Shown: one piece after another, positions 62,699 to 64,000 of the stretch
Layout of the letters: each line of letters begins with the position of its first letter
How positions within the stretch are numbered: the stretch's first letter is position 1
Origin: PALSA-1353 sp036267155
GTDB taxonomy: Bacteria > Planctomycetota > Phycisphaerae > Tepidisphaerales > Tepidisphaeraceae
NCBI GenBank assembly: GCA_036267155.1
Contig: DATAWP010000066.1
Coordinates: forward strand, 62,001 to 126,000
DNA length: 64,000 bases
Direction of reading: 5' to 3'
Notes under the pieces: generated by a model
Seen by the model: only the letters and a program-made list of their open reading frames with translations
Database searches by the model: none
Told to the model about the DNA's origin: nothing
Position numbers and translations under genes: made by a program

Positions 62699-62764
62699 TT
62701 TTTTTGCAGTTAAAGTGCCCTGAATAACAATTCGGGGCGGCGACCTCCGCGGTGGGGGATCGAG

Positions 62765-62890
62765 GCAACTGTTTACCGCAGGTCTTTCGCCGGGTTCCAC
62801 CGAACGATCCGACGCGCGCTAACGCATGCATGGTGACGCCGTCAAGCGGAAACACCGAGCGATTCCGAGAGCGGGCGGTAAACAGTTACG
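62765..62890. mobile_element. MITE-like element with GTAACTGTTTACCGC ends (small)
   Basis: The left end GCAACTGTTTACCGC (62765-62779) and right end GCGGTAAACAGTTAC (62875-62889) are inverted and differ by one base. The 95 bp between them have no open frame. Size and ends suit a non-autonomous element. Confidence 0.5.
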
Positions 62891-62939
62891 CGAAGGATTC
62901 TCCGCGTCGGGTTGAGACTCAAAATCGTCATGAGTATTA

Positions 62940-63582
62940 GGTAACTGTTTACCGCGGCTGAATGACTCCTGACTCCAGCAGAGCAGTTGTCAGGATGCGG
63001 CGGATCGGATTTTTATCGGTTGCAGTTTTCGTCACGGCCGAAATCGCCGGCTCGTATATCAGAAATCGCTGCCGCCGCTGAACCCGTTGGCCCGCCTGAC
63101 AATGTTCCGGCAAACCGTCTGCGGACGAAGAGCAGAGTCGCCGCCTCCGGCGGCAATCGCAGCGGACTTTCGAGCACGTGCTCGACCTCAACCGTCCTTC
63201 ACCGCCGCTTGTCCGACCTGCCCTTAATTGCCCCAGGAGCCGGCACACGACGCGTCGGTGGTCATCACCGCTGAATGCTCAGGCGGCGGTCGGACAAGGC
63301 GGGCTGTGAAGGACGGTTGAGGTCGAACCTGAGTTCGAAACTCCGCTACACTTGCCGCGGAACGCGGCGACTCTGCTCTTCGTCCGCCGACGGTTCGCTG
63401 GAACGTCAACAGGCCAGCCGACGATGTTCGCGGCGGCAGCGATTTCTGATATTCGAGCCGGCGAATTCGGCCGTCAAGGAAATCGTAACCGATCATCCTC
63501 TTGTTCTTCATCTTGTTCTTCATCCGTTGGCTCGGTGTCGCAATATGGATGATTTGCGCCCCCCGACGGTAAACAGTTACGG
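62940..63582. mobile_element. Fold-back MITE-like element with 200-bp inverted arms
   Basis: The ends GGTAACTGTTTACCGC (62940-62955) and CGGTAAACAGTTACGG (63567-63582) are inverted. Inside, two diverged arms (about 63029-63220 and 63288-63479) are inverted copies. Exact blocks of 22, 24 and 21 bp pair at 63056-63077/63431-63452, 63121-63144/63364-63387 and 63182-63202/63306-63326. All three share the centre 63254, so the arms have no net indels. Confidence 0.7.
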
Positions 63583-63657
63583 ATTGAGGGTGTTTTCATC
63601 ACGCATGTGGCTTTGTCGCGAATCGAACCAACTCTACCAAAAATGAAAATGCTGTGG

Positions 63658-64000
63658 CTAACCCTTCAATCCCGTGGTGGCGATTCCCTCGATGAACGAT
63701 TTCTGTGCCAGGAAAAAGAGCAGCACCGCCGGCGTGATCACAAGAACGCTGGCGGCCATGAGAAGATGCCAGGACGTCCCCCCAGCTTTGCTCTGGAAAT
63801 TTTGCAGGCCCAGGACGAGCGTGAACTGCTCGGGTCTTTGCAGATATACCAGTGGGCCAAGAAAGTCGTTCCAGATCGCCAGAAAAGCGAAGAGGGCAAC
63901 GACCGCCAGCGCCGGCCGGGAAAGCGGGAGAATGATCCGCCAGAAAATACCGAATTCGCTGCATCCGTCGATGCGGGCGGATTCGGAGAGTTCGTTGGGG
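63658..64000 (-). CDS. Carbohydrate ABC transporter permease (MalG-type), partial C-terminus
   Basis: 114 codons to the stop at 63658; the gene continues past the right edge. The EAA loop is visible: NELSESARIDGCSEFGIFWR then IILPLSRPALAVV. Membrane segments VVALFAFLAIWNDFLGPLVY and ASVLVITPAVLLFFLAQKSF follow, with the family end IEGIATTGLKG. It is the inner-membrane permease of a sugar-uptake ABC system (CUT1), normally paired with a MalF-type permease and a binding protein, which would lie upstream outside the window. Confidence 0.9.
   Translation of the reverse strand, partial: PNELSESARIDGCSEFGIFWRIILPLSRPALAVVALFAFLAIWNDFLGPLVYLQRPEQFTLVLGLQNFQSKAGGTSWHLLMAASVLVITPAVLLFFLAQKSFIEGIATTGLKG

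Larger units (their letters stand above)
62699..63657. other. 960-bp intergenic region filled by two inverted-repeat elements
   Basis: There is no supported gene. It consists of a 126-bp element (62765-62890) and a 640-bp fold-back element (62940-63582), each bounded by inverted copies of GTAACTGTTTACCGC. The short open frames inside are by-products of the repeats. Confidence 0.6.

Noticed and set aside
62987..63523. Two open frames (plus 62987-63274, minus 63224-63523) inside the fold-back element
   Set aside because: They arise from the inverted arms and share repeat-derived words. No ribosome site is seen and the two frames do not agree between arms.

Overview
The window looks like a piece of a Planctomycetota chromosome, most likely a Phycisphaerae-type lineage (inference from gene content). 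The pointers are a TIGR03790 protein, TPR/SPINDLY O-GlcNAc-transferase-like proteins, an ECF sigma factor fused to a membrane anchor and extracytoplasmic domain, a GloVer-repeat protein with a PEP-type C-terminus, a DUF6600 protein and a giant AsmA/DUF748 protein. The DNA is GC-rich and densely coding, with many 4-bp ATGA/GTGA start-stop overlaps.

Layout. 1-7100: a minus-strand trio coupled by 4-bp overlaps (a 42-residue His-rich lipoprotein, a Sua5 enzyme, and a gene running off the left edge), a DUF2103-like protein, a phosphotransferase-glycosyltransferase fusion, a methyltransferase, a peroxiredoxin and a tRNA-dihydrouridine synthase. 7200-16300: prfA and the Anbu proteasome homologue, then a TIM-barrel isomerase, TIGR03790, and the three usual Anbu partners (circularly permuted ATP-grasp, alpha-E, transglutaminase). 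16700-24300: REC-HDOD protein, cardiolipin synthase, M29 aminopeptidase, lone MNT nucleotidyltransferase, HrpB helicase. 24300-28800: two tandem TPR/SPINDLY transferases. 29011-31752: tRNA-Val(CAC) followed by what looks like a small decayed integrated island carrying the anchored ECF sigma factor. 31900-39900: a C45/M1-like fusion hydrolase, a secreted protein, DinB protein and a GH38 alpha-mannosidase.

39900-46700 is a minus-strand nitrogen/transport cluster: Amt, an ArsB/NhaD-type permease, a PII protein lacking Tyr51, two small proteins and an APC permease. A textbook sigma-54 promoter lies upstream of amt. Divergent from it is an NtrC/AlgB-type regulator that lacks the GAFTGA loop, followed by a gutted histidine-kinase gene. 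49300-52500: glpD and a GloVer/PEP protein whose last 30 residues are encoded by a 114-bp duplicate of the glpD 3' end. 52500-62700: DUF748 giant protein with a coupled lipoprotein, a hypothetical protein, a DUF6600 protein, an APC-permease remnant and an FNT channel. 62700-63600 holds two MITE-like elements, one a roughly 640-bp fold-back structure. The right edge cuts a sugar ABC-transporter permease.

The most noteworthy items are the split Anbu locus, the sigma-54/Amt/PII cluster beside a decaying two-component system, the glpD 3' duplication, the tRNA-Val island remnant and the fold-back element. No CRISPR array, rRNA or complete insertion sequence was seen.
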